Shown here one piece after another: positions 17,433 through 25,191 of a DNA stretch of 64,000 bases; positions within the stretch are counted from its first letter, which is position 1; every line of letters begins with the position of its first letter. The position numbers and the translations under genes were made by a program. The notes under the pieces are model-generated. The model ran no database searches and was not told the DNA's origin. It saw only the letters and a program-made list of their open reading frames with translations. The DNA lies in the NCBI RefSeq assembly GCF_000717335.1, contig NZ_JNYZ01000027.1, positions 1 to 64,000 of the forward strand, written 5' to 3'. The DNA is from Amycolatopsis jejuensis (GTDB lineage: Bacteria; Actinomycetota; Actinomycetes; Mycobacteriales; Pseudonocardiaceae).

Positions 17433-18235
17433 TTCGCGCACTGGCCGCGGCGGCCGTTTTCCACGCTGCCCCGGCGGCATTGTTCGTGCCACAGCTGAGA
17501 TCACCACGGCTTTCCGGAATGGGCGATCCCGGTCACGTGGCGCTCACTTTCGACGACGGTCCGAACCCGGAGTCCACCCCGGATTTCCTGACTGTCCTCG
17601 AATCTCTGGACGTTCGCGCGACCTTCTTCGTGCTCGGCCGGGAACTGGCCGAGCATCCGGAACTCGGCCGGTCACTTGCCGAAGCGGGACACGAGATCGC
17701 GGTACACGGCTGGGATCACCGGTGTTTCCTGCGTCGTTCCCCGAAAGCACTGCACGAAGAACTCTCCCACACCACCGACTTGATCGAGCTCGGCACCGGA
17801 ACGCGGCCACAGTGGTTGCGCGCGCCGTACGGCGTATTCACCGGCGGTGCATTGCTTTCCGCGCGAAAACTCGGCCTCCGACCCGTCTTGTGGAGTACGT
17901 GGGGATTCGACTGGACCAGTCGTGCCACTCCGCATTCGGTCGTCCGCACAGTGTGCCGGAAGCTGTCCGGCGGCGGCACGATCCTGCTGCATGATTCCGA
18001 CCTCGCGGCCGCACCGGACGCGTGGCGCTCAGCTCTCGGCGCACTTCCGGTGCTCGTGGCGGAATGCCGAAGGCGCGGGCTCACTGTGGGACCCTTGCGC
18101 GAGCACGCAGGCCGCCTGCGCAGTTTCGATTCCGGTGTGCAGGTCGGTGGCCGCATCGAGGGCGCAGGCCGCCGACCACCCGCAGGCACCGAGCACCGCG
18201 GCGACGGCGATCGCAGCCAAGGGCCGTCGCGGTGA
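17429..18235 (+). CDS. Polysaccharide deacetylase (CE4/NodB fold)
   Basis: 268 aa. Signal or anchor at the N-terminus (MIRALAAAAVFHAAPAALF). All NodB motifs are visible: TFDDGPNPEST (motif 1), HGWDHRC (motif 2, zinc histidines), RAPYG (motif 3), DW, and LLHDSD (motif 5). It is expected to remove acetyl groups from peptidoglycan or another envelope glycan. After residue about 228 (PLREHAG) the sequence no longer resembles the family: the last 40 codons run antisense through the 3' end of the M56 gene before a stop appears. Confidence 0.87.
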   Translation: MIRALAAAAVFHAAPAALFVPQLRSPRLSGMGDPGHVALTFDDGPNPESTPDFLTVLESLDVRATFFVLGRELAEHPELGRSLAEAGHEIAVHGWDHRCFLRRSPKALHEELSHTTDLIELGTGTRPQWLRAPYGVFTGGALLSARKLGLRPVLWSTWGFDWTSRATPHSVVRTVCRKLSGGGTILLHDSDLAAAPDAWRSALGALPVLVAECRRRGLTVGPLREHAGRLRSFDSGVQVGGRIEGAGRRPPAGTEHRGDGDRSQGPSR

Positions 18236-19015
18236 CGGTGCGGAAAGCAAGGCCCGCACGCGTCGAGGTACCGGTCCGCCAGTCGCCGCAAGCGCGAGCG
18301 ACGGCGGAGAACTGCTTGCCAGCGCTGCTTTTGCGACCGCGGTGGCAACGAGTTTCCGATCGCCGACCTGGTTTGCCGCCACTTCGTCGGCCCACCGTTC
18401 CAGCGCGAAGCGGGCCGCCGAGCCGAGTGGCCGCAGCAGCGGGTTGACCGTGGTTGCAACGGTGGCAATCGCGGCGAAAAAGTGGTGTCGGAGAAGAAGG
18501 TGCGCTTTTTCGTGGGCGAGCAAGGCACGGCGCTCCGCCGGTTCCAGCGCGGCAAGCATTCCCCTGGATACTGCGATTCGGCCCCCGTTACCCGCTACCG
18601 CAAAGGCAACCGGTTCTTCGCCGGGTAACAATACGATACCGGGGTCCCGGGCGAACACATTGAGCTCGGCGTGCACCTTTCGATGCCAGCGGACGTACTG
18701 AATTGTGGCGCGCGCCAACGCAATCGCGATAATCAGCAGCGCGACGCCGCAACCGATTGCCAGCGGCAGATTCACTGCGTCCGCGCCACGGAAGGCAGCC
18801 ACCGAGAAGTCACCCAGATCGCCGACCACCGGCAGCTGTGCGAGACCGGCGGCTGCCAGTACCGCGAGCGTCGCCGTGCTCCCGACGGCCAGTACCAGAG
18901 CGGAGCCGGTGAGCAGCCAGCTGCCCAGCCGCGGTGACAACCGTGGGGCAACCCATCGCGCCACCGGCCAGGACGCCAGCGGCAGCAACAGCGGGGCGAG
19001 CAGATCCGGGCGCAC
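18029..19015 (-). CDS. BlaR1/MecR1-like M56 membrane metalloprotease lacking a sensor domain
   Basis: 328 aa. Several hydrophobic helices in residues 1-110 and another after the catalytic region; the zinc motif HEKAH at residues 168-172 follows ERRALLA. In BlaR1/MecR1 this protease cleaves the BlaI repressor when an extracellular beta-lactam-binding domain is acylated. Here the protein stops at about 300 residues with no such domain, as in many actinobacterial M56 proteins, so its signal is unknown. Directly downstream of blaI (1-base gap) in the same operon. Its 3' end overlaps the deacetylase gene by 207 bases. Confidence 0.87.
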   Translation of the reverse strand: MRPDLLAPLLLPLASWPVARWVAPRLSPRLGSWLLTGSALVLAVGSTATLAVLAAAGLAQLPVVGDLGDFSVAAFRGADAVNLPLAIGCGVALLIIAIALARATIQYVRWHRKVHAELNVFARDPGIVLLPGEEPVAFAVAGNGGRIAVSRGMLAALEPAERRALLAHEKAHLLLRHHFFAAIATVATTVNPLLRPLGSAARFALERWADEVAANQVGDRKLVATAVAKAALASSSPPSLALAATGGPVPRRVRALLSAPSPRRPLAAIAVAAVLGACGWSAACALDAATDLHTGIETAQAACVLAQGSHSEPAPSAFRHEHRKCAES

Positions 19016-19016
19016 G

Positions 19017-19388
19017 TCAGCCGCCGTTTTCGCGCAGCAGGTCGCGTAACACTCGCTCGTCGGCAGCGGACAGGCCGGACACGAACTTGGCCAGCACGCC
19101 GGAGCGGTCCGGTTCGGCGTCGAGCACCTTGGTCATCCGGCGGGCGGCAAGGCCGGGCTCGTCGTCCGCCGCGCGGTAAGTGAACGAGCGGCCCTGTTTC
19201 TCCCGGGTGGCGACGCCCTTTTCGAACAGCCTCGACAGAATCGTGACCACCGTGGTGTAAGCTAGTCCGCCGCCGAGCCGCTCCTGTACCCCGGTGGCCG
19301 ACATCGGCTCGTCCGCTTCCCACAGCACCGCCAGCACCTCGGCCTCCAGCTCACCGGGTGCCCGCCGGGTCTCTCGCCCTTTGCGCAT
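19017..19388 (-). CDS. BlaI/MecI/CopY-family repressor
   Basis: 123 aa. The winged helix spans residues about 10-75 (ELEAEVLAVLWEADEPMSA, AYTTVVTILSRLFEKGVATRE); a C-terminal dimerisation/cleavage region ends LRDLLRENGG. BlaI proteins bind TACTACA-n4-TGTAGTA palindromes and are inactivated by the partner M56 protease. Such sites lie in the divergent promoter beside it (19421-19457) and upstream of the glycosyltransferase (16370-16405), so this is probably the regulator of the whole envelope cluster. No beta-lactamase gene is seen in the window. Confidence 0.92.
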   Translation of the reverse strand: MRKGRETRRAPGELEAEVLAVLWEADEPMSATGVQERLGGGLAYTTVVTILSRLFEKGVATREKQGRSFTYRAADDEPGLAARRMTKVLDAEPDRSGVLAKFVSGLSAADERVLRDLLRENGG

Positions 19389-19420
19389 GGCGGAATTCTA
19401 CCCGCTCGTCGAATCGCTTG

Positions 19421-19457
19421 TACTACGTTCCTGTAGAATTTCGACAGAGTTGTAGTA
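19421..19457. promoter_or_regulatory. Two BlaI-type operators between blaI-like and PAP2 genes
   Basis: TACTACG-TTCC-TGTAGAA (19421-19438) and TTCGACA-GAGT-TGTAGTA (19440-19457) both keep the 7-4-7 BlaI layout with two mismatches each. They lie in the 84-base divergent region between the repressor gene and the PAP2 gene. This predicts autoregulation and control of the phosphatase. Confidence 0.8.
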
Positions 19458-19472
19458 GATGGAGGTGACCGC

Positions 19473-20033
19473 GTGTTCGACGCCGGGCTTTACCGCGACA
19501 TCACCGACTTCGCCTGGTCGCAGCAGTGGCTGGCCGGGATCGTGACCGGGTTCAGCGAGTACGGCGTGTTTCTCGTGGTCCCGGTGATCCTCGCGCTGGT
19601 GTGGCGGGCCCGCGGCCGAGGCGCGGCGGAGCTCGTGGCCGCGCTGTGGGTGCCGGCCGCGATCGCGCTGGCGCTCGCCGTCGACACGGTGCTGAAGCAG
19701 TTGTTCGCCGAAATCCGGCCGTGCCGCGTGGTCCCCGGGGTGCACACCTTGCTGCCGTGTGACCCGCCGACGGACTATGCGTTCCCGAGCAACCACACGG
19801 TGATCGTCGCGGCCTTCGCGGTGGCGCTTCTGCTGGTACACCGCAAGTGGGGTTGGTGGGCGCTGTTTTTCGCGGTGTTGATGGGAATTTCGCGGGTGTA
19901 TGTCGGAGCGCATTACCCGCACGACGTCCTGGCCGGTTTCGCGGTCGGCGCCGGAGTCGCGTTGCTGGGCCTGGCGGTCCGGGCCCGGGTGCCCCTCGTC
20001 CTGTCCGGGAGGGCGGTACGCGGACCCCATTGA
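19473..20033 (+). CDS. PAP2-family membrane phosphatase
   Basis: 186 aa with about five transmembrane helices. The three acid-phosphatase motifs are present: K-x6-RP in LKQLFAEIRP, PSNH in YAFPSNHTV, and S-R-x5-H-x3-D in SRVYVGAHYPHD. Bacterial relatives dephosphorylate undecaprenyl pyrophosphate (BcrC type) or phosphatidylglycerophosphate. The GTG start has GGAGG 8 bases upstream. The BlaI-type operators just before it suggest that lipid-carrier recycling rises under wall stress. Confidence 0.88.
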   Translation: MFDAGLYRDITDFAWSQQWLAGIVTGFSEYGVFLVVPVILALVWRARGRGAAELVAALWVPAAIALALAVDTVLKQLFAEIRPCRVVPGVHTLLPCDPPTDYAFPSNHTVIVAAFAVALLLVHRKWGWWALFFAVLMGISRVYVGAHYPHDVLAGFAVGAGVALLGLAVRARVPLVLSGRAVRGPH

Positions 20034-20057
20034 CGTCGCTGCCGGTCGCACTAAAGT
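20030..20057 (+). promoter_or_regulatory. Sigma-70-like promoter of the SDR gene
   Basis: TTGACG (20030-20035) and TAAAGT (20052-20057) with a 16-base spacer lie at the end of the PAP2 gene and 26 bases before the next start. A strong AAGGAGG ribosome site (20071-20077) follows. It would give the SDR gene its own transcript, independent of the BlaI-controlled one. Confidence 0.5.
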
Positions 20058-20082
20058 GACGCACCGGCGGAAGGAGGCGGCA

Positions 20083-20820
20083 GTGGGGGTCGCGCTGGGG
20101 GTCGCGCTGGTCACCGGGAGTTCGCGGGGCATCGGGCGGGCGATCGCGGAACGGCTGGGTGCCGACGGGCTGGCCGTCGCGGTCAACTACCGCGCCGACG
20201 AGGCCGCCGCCGACGCCGTTGTCGCCAAGATCCAGGCGGGCGGCGGGAAAGCCGTGGCCATGTGCGCGGACGTCACCGACGACGCTGCGCTCCGCGGTCT
20301 CTTCGACCGCGCCGAACAGGAATTCGGCGGCCTCGACGTGGTGGTCGCCAATGTCGGGATCGCCCGGTTCTCACCGCTTGCCGAGACCACCGACGAGCTG
20401 TTCGACCTGGTCTTCAGGACCAACCTGCGCGCCACGTTCGTCGCGTTGCGTGAGGCGGCTCGGCGGGTGCGCGACGGCGGGCGGATCGTCGTGATCTCCA
20501 GCGGCGTCGTGGTGACCGCCCGGGCCACCACCGGAATTTACGGCGCCGGCAAGGCGGCCGGTGATCAGCTGGTTCGCGTGCTGGCAAAGGAGCTCGGCCC
20601 GCGTGGCATCACGGTGAACAGCGTACTTCCCGGCGCCGTCCGCACTGAAGCGCTCGCTGCCGACGGTCCGCCGGGAGTTGCCGAGTACAGCGCGCGCCAG
20701 TCACCGCTCGGCCGGATCGGCGAACCCGGCGACATCGCCGATATCGTGGGCTTTCTGGCGTCGGACGAGTCTCGCTGGGTGACCGGGCAGACGTTGCACG
20801 CGGGCGGCGGTCAATTCTGA
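20083..20820 (+). CDS. Short-chain dehydrogenase/reductase (classical SDR)
   Basis: 245 aa. Cofactor loop TGSSRGIG near residue 10, VANVG in place of NNAG near 85, ISSG with the catalytic Ser near 138, Y-x3-K in YGAGKAAG near 150, and the C-terminal GQTLHAGGGQF. The NYRADEAA after beta-2 suggests NADP(H). Substrate unknown; similar enzymes reduce 3-oxoacyl groups. The GTG at 20083 has AAGGAGG at optimal spacing. Its stop overlaps the convergent acyl-CoA ligase gene by 10 bases. Confidence 0.88.
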   Translation: MGVALGVALVTGSSRGIGRAIAERLGADGLAVAVNYRADEAAADAVVAKIQAGGGKAVAMCADVTDDAALRGLFDRAEQEFGGLDVVVANVGIARFSPLAETTDELFDLVFRTNLRATFVALREAARRVRDGGRIVVISSGVVVTARATTGIYGAGKAAGDQLVRVLAKELGPRGITVNSVLPGAVRTEALAADGPPGVAEYSARQSPLGRIGEPGDIADIVGFLASDESRWVTGQTLHAGGGQF

Positions 20821-22352
20821 ATTGCGGTCAGTAGTTGTGCCCGCACGTCGGTTTTCAGCACCTTACCCACTTTCGACCGCGGCAGATCCGGCCAGATCAG
20901 CACTTCCTTCGGCGTCTTCACCGAGCCGAGCCGTTCCTTCACCGTCGCCCGCAATTCCGCCGCGGAGGCGGTCCGTCCTTTGTGGAGCTGGACGACCGCG
21001 GTGACCTGTTCGCCCCATTTTTCGTGGGGCAGGCCGACCACCGCACAGTCCTGCACCGCGGGATGCGTCATCAGGGCCTGTTCCACTTCGGCCGAATAGA
21101 CGTTGAACCCGCCGGTGATGATCATGTCCTTGGCCCGGTCCACGACGTACAGGAAATTCTCCTCGTCGAGGTATCCGATGTCCCCGGTGTGGTGCCAGCC
21201 GTGCTTGCGCACTTCCGCGGTTGCCTCCGGATTGCGGTAGTACCCGGGCATCACCAGCGGTCCGCGTACCACGATTTCGCCGCGTTCCCCTGGTGGCAGC
21301 AGCTTTCCGTCGTCGGCCATGATCGCGACCTGGGTGAGCGGGGTCGGCCGCCCTGCCGAGGTGAGCCGTTCGCGGGCGAGGGTGCCGTCGGAATGGAAAT
21401 GGTCGGCCGGGGAGAGCGTCGAAATCATCATCGGCGCTTCGCTTTGCCCGAACAATTGCCCGAGCACCGGGCCGATCCGTTCGATCGCCTCTTCGAGCCG
21501 GGCGGCCGACATCGGCGCGGCCCCGTACCAGAGACACTCCAGTGCACTGAAGTCCGTTGTGGACAGTGCGGGATGGTCGAGCAGCAGGTAAATCAGGGTC
21601 GGGGGCAGGAAAGTGTGCGTGATCCGATGTCGTTCCAGCAGGGTCAGGAACTGCCCGAGATCGGGAGCGGGCATTACCACGATCTCGCCGCCGAGCGCCA
21701 TGACCGGAAAACACAGCACCCCGGCGGCATGGGTGAGCGGCGCCAGCGCGAGGTACCGCGGACGCGGCCGGAACGGGTAGCTCATCAACGTCAATGCGGA
21801 CATGGTTTCGACGTTGTGCCCGGTCAGCATCACCCCTTTCGGCCGCCCGGTGGTGCCGCCGGTACCGACGAGCATGACCACGTCGTCCGGCGGTTCGGCT
21901 TGCCACGGTTCGGCGGAAACGCTGTCGAGCCATTCGGAAAACGGGACTGCACCGGGAAAAGAACCGTCGAGACACACCACGGTGGTCAGTTTCGGCAGCT
22001 CTCCGGCAATGCGGGTGACGAGCGGTGCGAACGACTCCTGCACGAGCAGGCACGTACAGTCGAAAAGGTCCAGTAATTCCCGGTTCTCCGCGGCTTCGTT
22101 GCGCGGGTTGATCGGGCACCAGACCGCCCCTGCGCGGCTGATCCCGAATACGCACCCGAACGACACCGGGTCGTTCGCGGAGAGAATTGCCACCTTGTCG
22201 CCCGGCCGTACGCCGGAGCGCGCCAGCGCCCGGGCGACCTGCCAGGACAACTCCTGGACCTCGCCGTAGCTCAGCGAAACGCCGTCTGTCGTCAGACATG
22301 GCGCCGAGAGGCCCAGCGACGCACCTTTGTCGAGATAGTCGGTCAGTCGCAC
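20811..22352 (-). CDS. Acyl-CoA synthetase (AMP-forming, ANL superfamily)
   Basis: 513 aa. ANL core motifs: VGTGGTTGRPKGVMLTGHN (P-loop A3), GQSEAPMM in place of the usual YGxTE, HHTGDIGYLDEENFLYVVDRAKDMI (A7-A8), and the C-terminal acylation lysine in LPRSKVGKVLK. It activates a carboxylic acid to acyl-AMP and then acyl-CoA in the cytoplasm; the acid is unknown. The GTG start has AAGGGAG upstream. It is the last gene of a leftward operon with a saccharopine-dehydrogenase-like gene and an SDR. Confidence 0.9.
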   Translation of the reverse strand: MRLTDYLDKGASLGLSAPCLTTDGVSLSYGEVQELSWQVARALARSGVRPGDKVAILSANDPVSFGCVFGISRAGAVWCPINPRNEAAENRELLDLFDCTCLLVQESFAPLVTRIAGELPKLTTVVCLDGSFPGAVPFSEWLDSVSAEPWQAEPPDDVVMLVGTGGTTGRPKGVMLTGHNVETMSALTLMSYPFRPRPRYLALAPLTHAAGVLCFPVMALGGEIVVMPAPDLGQFLTLLERHRITHTFLPPTLIYLLLDHPALSTTDFSALECLWYGAAPMSAARLEEAIERIGPVLGQLFGQSEAPMMISTLSPADHFHSDGTLARERLTSAGRPTPLTQVAIMADDGKLLPPGERGEIVVRGPLVMPGYYRNPEATAEVRKHGWHHTGDIGYLDEENFLYVVDRAKDMIITGGFNVYSAEVEQALMTHPAVQDCAVVGLPHEKWGEQVTAVVQLHKGRTASAAELRATVKERLGSVKTPKEVLIWPDLPRSKVGKVLKTDVRAQLLTAIQN

Positions 22353-22398
22353 CGCTCGTCTCCCTTGAGGACTGCATCAGGACAGCATCAGGATTGCC

Positions 22399-23520
22399 TC
22401 AGGCTTGCACTGTCAGCACCGGATTCGAGACCAGCCCGAACGACCGCAGCACCCCGAGCAGTTCGCGATGCCCGAATGCCTGGCAAGCCGACGCGAACCC
22501 GGCCCGCCGCGGCGGTTGCTGCAACAACGAGTAAGCCGCATATGCCTGTAACAGCCCGGTTTGCTTGTAATTGCAGGTTCCGTGGATCACGCAATGCGCA
22601 CGGCCGAGCGGTCCGGATGCGTGTACCGAATCCAGCGACGTGTTGAGCCGCTGATTCTCCCGCGGCGGCATTTCGTCCCGCACTGCCGCCGCCTGGTCGT
22701 GCAGCACCTTGAGCTTTTCCTCCAGCGGCAGGTCTTTCACCTGCTCCAGCACGGCCGCGACAATCTGCGGTACGCCCTGCATCAACGCCCGGTCGAAAAC
22801 GCCCCCGACGGCTTTCACATTCGCGACCCGGGGGTCGTTCTTGAACCACACCGGATGCGACGTGCCGCCCCACGGCAGCGCAAGACCGATCTCGTGATAA
22901 CCGGGTACGGCCACTTCCTGCAGCCCGCCGTCCGCGGGCCACGCCGCATAAGCGTTCTGCTCCAGGTAATACGCCGACGACAGTGCGGCGTTCACGAGAA
23001 TCGTGCGAGTGGAAGCGACTGTGGGGTAACCCTTCCAGAACACCAGGATGTCCAAAGTGTCCAGACCGGGGGTCTCCAGGCACAGGTTCGCGGCGATCTC
23101 GCCAGTGGTGTACATCTGCGCAATTCCCGGTGACAGCAGCAATCCCCGCTCGGCCATGGCGGCGCCGTAGCGTTCCTCGGCCGAGATCAGCCAGTCCTGC
23201 TCGCCGGTGGTATCGAGGTAATGCGTGCCGGTTTCGAGACAGGCCTGTACCACTTCGTGGCCGTATTCACTGAATGGCCCGACGGTGTTGCACACCACCG
23301 AAGCGTCGCGGAAAAGCTCGGTGAGCGGACCGGTTTCGTGCGAAACCTCGACGACCTCGTGCTCGACGGTGTCCAGCCCCGGAATGTGGTCGAGTGCTTC
23401 CTGCAACCGTGCTTTGTCGCGACCGGCGGCCGTGAAGGGAACATTGTATTCACGCAGGTATTCGCAGATCAGCCGTCCGGTGTAGCCGGAGGCGCCGTAG
23501 ACGACAACGGGCTTGGTCAC
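22399..23520 (-). CDS. Saccharopine-dehydrogenase-like NAD(P)-binding oxidoreductase
   Basis: 373 aa. The N-terminus VVVYGASGYTGRLICEYL is a Rossmann loop of the saccharopine-dehydrogenase/trans-acting enoyl reductase type; FTAAGRDKARLQEALDH and VVCNTVGPFSEYGHEVV follow. The C-terminal two thirds (WGGTSHPVWFKND, MPPRENQRLNTSLDSVHA) are typical of a conserved actinobacterial family whose reaction is not established. The GTG start at 23520 has AAAGGA upstream. It sits between an SDR and an acyl-CoA ligase, suggesting modification of an acyl or alcohol substrate. Confidence 0.82.
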   Translation of the reverse strand: MTKPVVVYGASGYTGRLICEYLREYNVPFTAAGRDKARLQEALDHIPGLDTVEHEVVEVSHETGPLTELFRDASVVCNTVGPFSEYGHEVVQACLETGTHYLDTTGEQDWLISAEERYGAAMAERGLLLSPGIAQMYTTGEIAANLCLETPGLDTLDILVFWKGYPTVASTRTILVNAALSSAYYLEQNAYAAWPADGGLQEVAVPGYHEIGLALPWGGTSHPVWFKNDPRVANVKAVGGVFDRALMQGVPQIVAAVLEQVKDLPLEEKLKVLHDQAAAVRDEMPPRENQRLNTSLDSVHASGPLGRAHCVIHGTCNYKQTGLLQAYAAYSLLQQPPRRAGFASACQAFGHRELLGVLRSFGLVSNPVLTVQA

Positions 23521-23545
23521 TGATTTTCCTTTCGCTGGCGGGAAT

Positions 23546-24349
23546 TCACATGCCCATGCCGCCGTCGACCGGCAGGCCGGCGCCGGTGATGAAGCGGGCG
23601 GCGTCGGAGGCGAGGAACACCACGGCGTCGGCCATGTCGGTGACCTCGCCGAGCCGTCCGGCCGGGGTCTGCGCGATGACGGCGCCGATGGCCTCCTCGA
23701 CGCTGGGGAACAGCCCGACTTCGACGACGTCGTTCGCGAGCTGGTTGCCCATCTGCGTCGGGACGAGACCCGGGTAGACACAATTCACCCGGACGCCGTA
23801 ACCGAGTTTCCCGGCCTCCATCGCGGCTACGCGGGTGAGCCGGTCGACTGCGGATTTCGTGGCCGAGTACCCCGCGATGCCGGGAAAAGCGATGGTCGCG
23901 GCGACCGAGGCGATGTTGATCACCGAGCCGCCCCGTCCGGCGACCCCGCCGGGCCGCATCGCGCGCAGCGCGTGCTTCACGCCGAGTGCCGTGCCGAGCA
24001 CGTTGACGTCGAGCATCTTCCGTACGTCGGCCGGGTTCAGGTCGGCGACCAGCCCGGTGATCTCGATGCCCGCGTTGTTCACCACGACGTCGAGGCCGCC
24101 GTGCTCACTGGCCACCGCGGCGACCGCCTGCGCCCAGTTGTCGTCGTCGGTCACGTCCAGCCGGACGAACCCGGCGCTGGCCCCGCTCTGCTTGATCGCG
24201 TCGGCGGTCTGCCGGCCGAGGTCCTCCTGGACGTCGCCGATCACCACCGCCGCGCCGGCCCGCGCGAGCGCCTCGGCCATGCCGGCGCCGAGCCCCTGCG
24301 CACCACCCGTGACCAGCGCGGTGCGCCCGGTCAGGTCGTACGAACCCAT
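23546..24349 (-). CDS. Short-chain dehydrogenase/reductase (classical SDR)
   Basis: 267 aa. TGGAQGLGAG cofactor loop near residue 14, the DVQED acidic pocket favouring NAD(H), VVNNAGIEITG, INIASVAA, the catalytic YSATKSAVD, and the PVDGGMGM C-terminus. The ATG at 24349 is preferred over 24355 because AAGGAGG is then 8 bases away. It is the first gene of a leftward operon (SDR, saccharopine-dehydrogenase-like, acyl-CoA ligase) opposite a TetR gene with operators in between. Confidence 0.9.
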   Translation of the reverse strand: MGSYDLTGRTALVTGGAQGLGAGMAEALARAGAAVVIGDVQEDLGRQTADAIKQSGASAGFVRLDVTDDDNWAQAVAAVASEHGGLDVVVNNAGIEITGLVADLNPADVRKMLDVNVLGTALGVKHALRAMRPGGVAGRGGSVINIASVAATIAFPGIAGYSATKSAVDRLTRVAAMEAGKLGYGVRVNCVYPGLVPTQMGNQLANDVVEVGLFPSVEEAIGAVIAQTPAGRLGEVTDMADAVVFLASDAARFITGAGLPVDGGMGM

Positions 24350-24441
24350 CGACATCTCCTCCTTGAGACGTGCCCTCGGGACGCGCCCGGCCACGTGCCT
24401 TGGGACGCGCCCGAAGTGCGGCGTAGGTCACACGGTAGCAA

Positions 24442-24483
24442 TCTTTGGACGATCGTCAAGATTTTCTTGGACACTCGTCAAGA
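24442..24483. promoter_or_regulatory. Tandem TetR-type operators
   Basis: Two similar imperfect palindromes, TCTTTGGACGATCGTCAAGA (24442-24461) and TCTTGGACACTCGTCAAGA (24465-24483), lie between the divergent SDR operon and the TetR gene. The first has a perfect GACGATCGTC core. They likely bind the TetR protein as two dimers. Confidence 0.7.
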
Positions 24484-24509
24484 ATCCGGGTCGCGCTAGA
24501 CTGCCGGAC

Positions 24510-25124
24510 GTGACACAGGCGAAGGAGCGCATCTCCCGCCGCGCCGTGGACAAGTTCGCCCAGCGGCGCGAGCAGCTGGCCGAGTCCGCCCTGCAGGCGC
24601 TGGCGGAGCTGGGGTACGCCCGCACGAGCCTGCGCGAAATCGCCCAGAAGTCCGATTTTTCCCACGGCGTGCTGCACTACTACTTCGCCGACAAGGTCGA
24701 GCTGCTCACGTACGCGGTCCGCAAGTTCGAAGAGGTCTGCGTGACCCGCTACGACGACGTGGTGGCCGAAGCGGGCTCGGCCGAGGAGCTCGAGCGCGGA
24801 TTCGGGGCCGCCATGGCCGCCACGCTCCGGTCCGACGCCGCGATGCACCGCCTCTGGTACGACCTGCGCAACCAGAGCCTGTTCGACGAGTCCTTCCGCG
24901 CCGACGTGCTCGACATCGACGAGCAGCGGCAAGCCATGGTCTGGCGGGTCGTGCAGCGCTACGTCGAGTTCACCGGTCGTCCGGCGCGAGTGTCGGCAGA
25001 CGTTGCGTACGCGACTTTCGACGGCCTGTTCCAGCGGGCCTTGCTGCAGCAGCTGGCCGGTCGCGACGGGGTGGCCGAGGCGCTGGAAGCCGACGTCGCG
25101 GCCCTCTTGCACCTGTCCTCGTGA
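24510..25124 (+). CDS. TetR-family repressor of the SDR/acyl-CoA ligase operon
   Basis: 204 aa. HTH at about residues 18-65 (REQLAESALQALAELGYARTSLREIAQKSDFSHGVLHYYFADKVELL) and a helical C-terminal ligand domain with conserved MHRLWYDLRNQSLFD. The GTG start lies 27 bases after the second operator. Acyl-CoAs or their alcohols are plausible ligands given the divergent operon, but the ligand is not visible in the sequence. The peroxidase-encapsulin pair starts 67 bases downstream and might be read through. Confidence 0.88.
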   Translation: MTQAKERISRRAVDKFAQRREQLAESALQALAELGYARTSLREIAQKSDFSHGVLHYYFADKVELLTYAVRKFEEVCVTRYDDVVAEAGSAEELERGFGAAMAATLRSDAAMHRLWYDLRNQSLFDESFRADVLDIDEQRQAMVWRVVQRYVEFTGRPARVSADVAYATFDGLFQRALLQQLAGRDGVAEALEADVAALLHLSS

Positions 25125-25191
25125 ACGGCTCTGCCGGTTCCACCCGGCCTGGTTAGGATGCGCGGGGACGGGGCGAGCAGCGGGAGGATGC

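Noticed and set aside
16370..19457. A beta-lactam resistance cassette
   Set aside because: BlaI-type repressor, M56 protease and operators are present but there is no beta-lactamase or penicillin-binding protein gene.
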